Part shown: piece by piece, positions 50,499-51,472 of the stretch
How the letters are laid out: each line of letters opens with the position of its first letter
Numbering within the stretch: the stretch's first letter is position 1
DNA from: Bacillota bacterium
GTDB lineage: Bacteria > Bacillota > Clostridia > Tissierellales > Peptoniphilaceae
Assembly: GCA_023442775.1 (NCBI GenBank)
Contig: JAEZXH010000002.1
Span: 1 to 51,472, forward strand
Length of the DNA stretch: 51,472 bases
Direction of reading: 5' to 3'
The notes under the pieces: model-generated
Seen by the model: the letters and a program-made list of their open reading frames with translations, nothing else
Told to the model about the DNA's origin: nothing
The model's database searches: none
Translations under genes and position numbers: made by a program

Positions 50499-51472
50499 AT
50501 GAACAAGAAAGTTCTTACCCTGGTCCTGGCCCTGGTCATGGTCCTTGGTGCTTTCGCAACCGCCTTTGCCGCAACCGCAACTCCTGTTGAGCCCAAGAAG
50601 GCTGAAGAGCCCAAGAAGGCTGAAGAAGTGAAGGTTGAAAAGGTAAACGGTGCTGCTGCGAAGGTTCAATGGCTCGTGGACCACAAATTCGTTGAAGGCC
50701 GCAAGGTCAACGAAGATGCCAAGAACAACGACCTGGCTCTCGACAAGAACATCAAGAGAGCTGAAATCACCAAACTCTTGGTTTACGCAATTGGTCGTCA
50801 AGATCTCGCTGAGCGCGTCCAAGGTACCAAGCTCTACACTGATGTAGCTGCTAACCACTGGGCAAGTGGCGTGATTGCCGTCGGAACCACCATGGCTTCC
50901 CCCGCAAACAACGTCGCATTCCTCAACGGTTATCCCGATGGTTCCTTCAAGCCCGAAGCGAACGTCACCTATGGCGAACTCGCTAAGATGCTCGTGACCC
51001 TCGTGAAGAAGGACCTCACTCAAGCTGCTCACGACGCTGCTAACGCCAACAACTGGCCTGCACAATGGATCACCTGGGCTGCCCAACTCGGCATCCTCGA
51101 TGACGTGAAGGTTGTTGATGGCAACGCTGCTGCAGTGCGTTCTGACGCTTTCGTCATGCTCTACAACGCACTCTACAAGCTTGAAAACCTCCGTGCCGTT
51201 CCTGCGAACGAAACGATGGGCATCATCTCCGCTGTTTCCGCTAACAAGCTCGTCCTCAACCAAGGCGACAAGAAGGTGGAATACACCGTTGATGCAAACA
51301 CCAACTTTGTCACCAGCCGTGCTAATTCCGTGGTCAACACTGTGATCCTCTGGAACCAACTCATCAACAGCGCTGACAAGTACTACATTGGTTCCCTCGT
51401 TCGCGTCCTCGCTGACGACAAGGGCAATGTGACCCACATCATCCAACTCGGTAACCCCGTGGATGGCGCACT
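50499..51472 (+). CDS. SLH-domain surface protein, 5' part
   Basis: The frame opens at ATG 50499 (AAAGGAGG upstream) and is still open at the window edge; 324 residues are visible. A signal peptide (MNKKVLTLVLALVMVLGAFATAFA) and a short Lys/Glu/Pro repeat (EPKKAEEPKKAEEVK) are followed by SLH domains with KNIKRAEITKLLVYAIG, ANHWASGVIAVG, NGYPDGSFKPEANVTYGELAKML and WPAQWITWAAQLGILDD. Codon use is strongly biased (GCT, AAG, GAA, AAC), which suggests high expression, so this may be the main S-layer protein. The C-terminus is outside the window. Confidence 0.88.
   Translation, partial: MNKKVLTLVLALVMVLGAFATAFAATATPVEPKKAEEPKKAEEVKVEKVNGAAAKVQWLVDHKFVEGRKVNEDAKNNDLALDKNIKRAEITKLLVYAIGRQDLAERVQGTKLYTDVAANHWASGVIAVGTTMASPANNVAFLNGYPDGSFKPEANVTYGELAKMLVTLVKKDLTQAAHDAANANNWPAQWITWAAQLGILDDVKVVDGNAAAVRSDAFVMLYNALYKLENLRAVPANETMGIISAVSANKLVLNQGDKKVEYTVDANTNFVTSRANSVVNTVILWNQLINSADKYYIGSLVRVLADDKGNVTHIIQLGNPVDGA

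Noticed and set aside
1..51472. CRISPR array, tRNA or rRNA genes
   Set aside because: I saw no regularly spaced repeats, no cloverleaf sequences with GTTCRA T-arms, and no rRNA segments.

Overview
The window looks like a moderately GC-rich, anaerobic, lysine-fermenting Bacillota. A Peptoniphilaceae/Tissierellia-type clostridium is my guess. The reasons are a near-complete anaerobic lysine-degradation operon, strong AGGAGG ribosome binding sites, ATGA-type gene overlaps, S-layer homology (SLH) proteins and several copper-amine-oxidase-N (CAO-N) surface proteins. The organism name is inference only.

Layout. (1) 1-8886, plus strand: lysine fermentation operon with CoA-transferase A (partial) and B, kdd, kamA, kamB, kamC, kamD, kamE and a LysE-type exporter. 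It runs from lysine via beta-lysine (KamA) and 3,5-diaminohexanoate (KamDE, B12/PLP) to 3-keto-5-aminohexanoate (Kdd); KamB/KamC look like the repair system for the B12 mutase. (2) 8945-12772: two XpaC-like membrane proteins, TelA and an alpha/beta hydrolase. (3) 12782-16483, minus: large SLH cell-wall protein. (4) 16636-20293, minus: rib operon (ribD-ribE-ribBA-ribH) under an FMN riboswitch with two tandem terminators; ribBA carries a one-base frameshift. (5) 20416-26850, plus: TetR regulator, a two-subunit ABC exporter and a second ABC exporter. (6) 26882-29100: small unknown genes, including one frame interrupted by two TGA codons and a four-repeat protein. (7) 29134-32150, minus: three tandem CAO-N paralogs, one with a clean internal deletion. 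(8) 32243-37657: cysteine-peptidase-like protein, PAP2 phosphatase, nicotinate phosphoribosyltransferase, FUSC and YwaF-like membrane proteins. (9) 37675-43071: an AT-richer integrated element with a large serine recombinase, TnpW-like and MobC-like genes, and two radical SAM enzymes as cargo. It sits in the loop of a host terminator. (10) 43068-47360: M20 amidohydrolase with YfcC transporter (minus), then a flavoprotein and a Crp/Fnr regulator (plus). (11) 47430-49694: phosphodiester glycosidase with CAO-N domains. (12) 49749-50171: cobalamin riboswitch followed by a short structured transcript with no recognisable gene. (13) 50292-end: SLH protein with a long structured leader, cut by the window edge.

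The most interesting points are the orphan cobalamin riboswitch in an organism with a B12-dependent catabolic enzyme, the element inside a terminator loop whose empty site can be rebuilt by eye, its paired radical SAM cargo, and the single-base lesions in ribBA and in the first radical SAM gene.
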